Assembly (NCBI RefSeq): GCF_000620085.1
Contig: NZ_JHVJ01000030.1
Coordinates: 1 to 63,265, forward strand
Source: Marinobacterium jannaschii DSM 6295
GTDB lineage: Bacteria; Pseudomonadota; Gammaproteobacteria; Pseudomonadales; Balneatricaceae
Direction: 5' to 3'
Length of the DNA stretch: 63,265 nucleotides
Shown here: one piece after another, positions 62,980 through 63,265 of the stretch
Position numbering within the stretch: the first letter of the stretch is position 1
Layout: each line of letters starts with the position of its first letter
Notes under the pieces: generated by a model
What the model was told of the DNA's origin: nothing
Database searches by the model: none
The model's input: the letters and a program-made list of their open reading frames with translations, nothing else
Position numbers and translations under genes: made by a program

Positions 62980-63265
62980 TGTTCGGAATTTATTAACCCC
63001 TCCGTTTACTTTCCCCTGCAAGGGATTCGCGCCCCGTGCTACTATGTTGCACGGGATTTTTGGCCTGATCGCGGGGTTCACGGGGCTTCGTTCCGGAATC
63101 TGCTTGATGTGGCCTGCCGGGCGCTGTAACGTTTCGCCTTTGGTAACTCACAGGGCTTCTCTCTCCATGCTGTTAATGATCGATAACAGGCATCGACTTC
63201 CGCAGTTATCCACATCTTTCCAGTAAGCCCCGCCAGATCAGTACTTTAAGCATAGTCGACTTCCG
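62980..63265. other. Gene-free right edge
   Basis: No supported gene. It contains TTATCCACA (63206-63214), identical to the DnaA-box consensus, and the direct repeat TCGACTTCCG at 63193-63202 and 63256-63265. On the minus strand a short frame (63207-63265, open to the window edge) could be the end of a gene but shows no domain. The region could be the edge of a mobile element; not provable here. Confidence 0.3.

Overview
The window looks like chromosome of a marine gammaproteobacterium of the Oceanospirillales/Pseudomonadales type (Marinobacterium-, Neptunomonas- or Amphritea-like; genus not provable from sequence alone). The evidence is the Pseudomonas-like order amgK-murU divergent from lptD-surA-pdxA-rsmA-apaG, moderately GC-rich coding sequence, many LysR regulators and a GGDEF/EAL protein. 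No rRNA, tRNA or CRISPR array was recognised.

Layout. 1-290: 5' end of an IS4-type insertion sequence. 348-3406 (minus): folM-like pteridine reductase, cca, glpE and apaH. 3655-11619 (plus): a phosphohydrolase of the alkaline phosphatase superfamily, a complete Dpp/Opp-type ABC importer and a DHH phosphoesterase. 11767-20045: a secreted CFI-box protein, a GAF-GAF-GGDEF-EAL protein, a YciI protein, two LysR regulators and an NTF2-like protein. 20342-26883 (plus): a C-P lyase operon phnGHIJKLMN with a palindromic repeat between phnK and phnL and a frameshift in a G8 tract of phnN. 26979-32908 (minus): apaG, rsmA, pdxA, surA, lptD. apaH normally follows apaG, so 3407-26978 reads as a block of about 23.5 kb inserted into a conserved housekeeping array. 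33035-38349: amgK, murU, djlA, a DUF3530 gene on the other strand, rpe and gph, then a NhaR-like regulator. 39515-44799 (minus): a cobalt ECF transporter of the K-M-L-Q-O type plus an MFS carrier with a His-rich tail, behind a cobalamin riboswitch; then pyrC.

45992-47329 is a 1.3-kb gene-poor, partly AT-rich region holding a good sigma70-type promoter and a structured leader RNA candidate. It precedes the most interesting locus, 47330-58111 (plus): MMPL/RND exporter, fatty acyl-AMP ligase, acyl-CoA-dehydrogenase-like enzyme, acyl carrier protein, one-module NRPS (C-A-T-TE) and an SRPBCC protein. All six genes are co-directional, two pairs overlap by four bases or fewer, and the set ends at a 15-bp-stem terminator. 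The adenylation-domain code (DILQYGVIWK, read by eye) is close to the glycine code and the thioesterase nucleophile is Cys. I infer a pathway that loads a fatty acid on the carrier protein, desaturates it, condenses it with glycine, releases or cyclises it and exports it. I do not recognise this combination as a described pathway.

The window ends with a 1474-residue lipoprotein that has nine calcium-binding thrombospondin-type-3 repeats and two PKD-like/beta-propeller modules. Its 5' half is GC-rich and its 3' half AT-rich, which suggests a mosaic gene.
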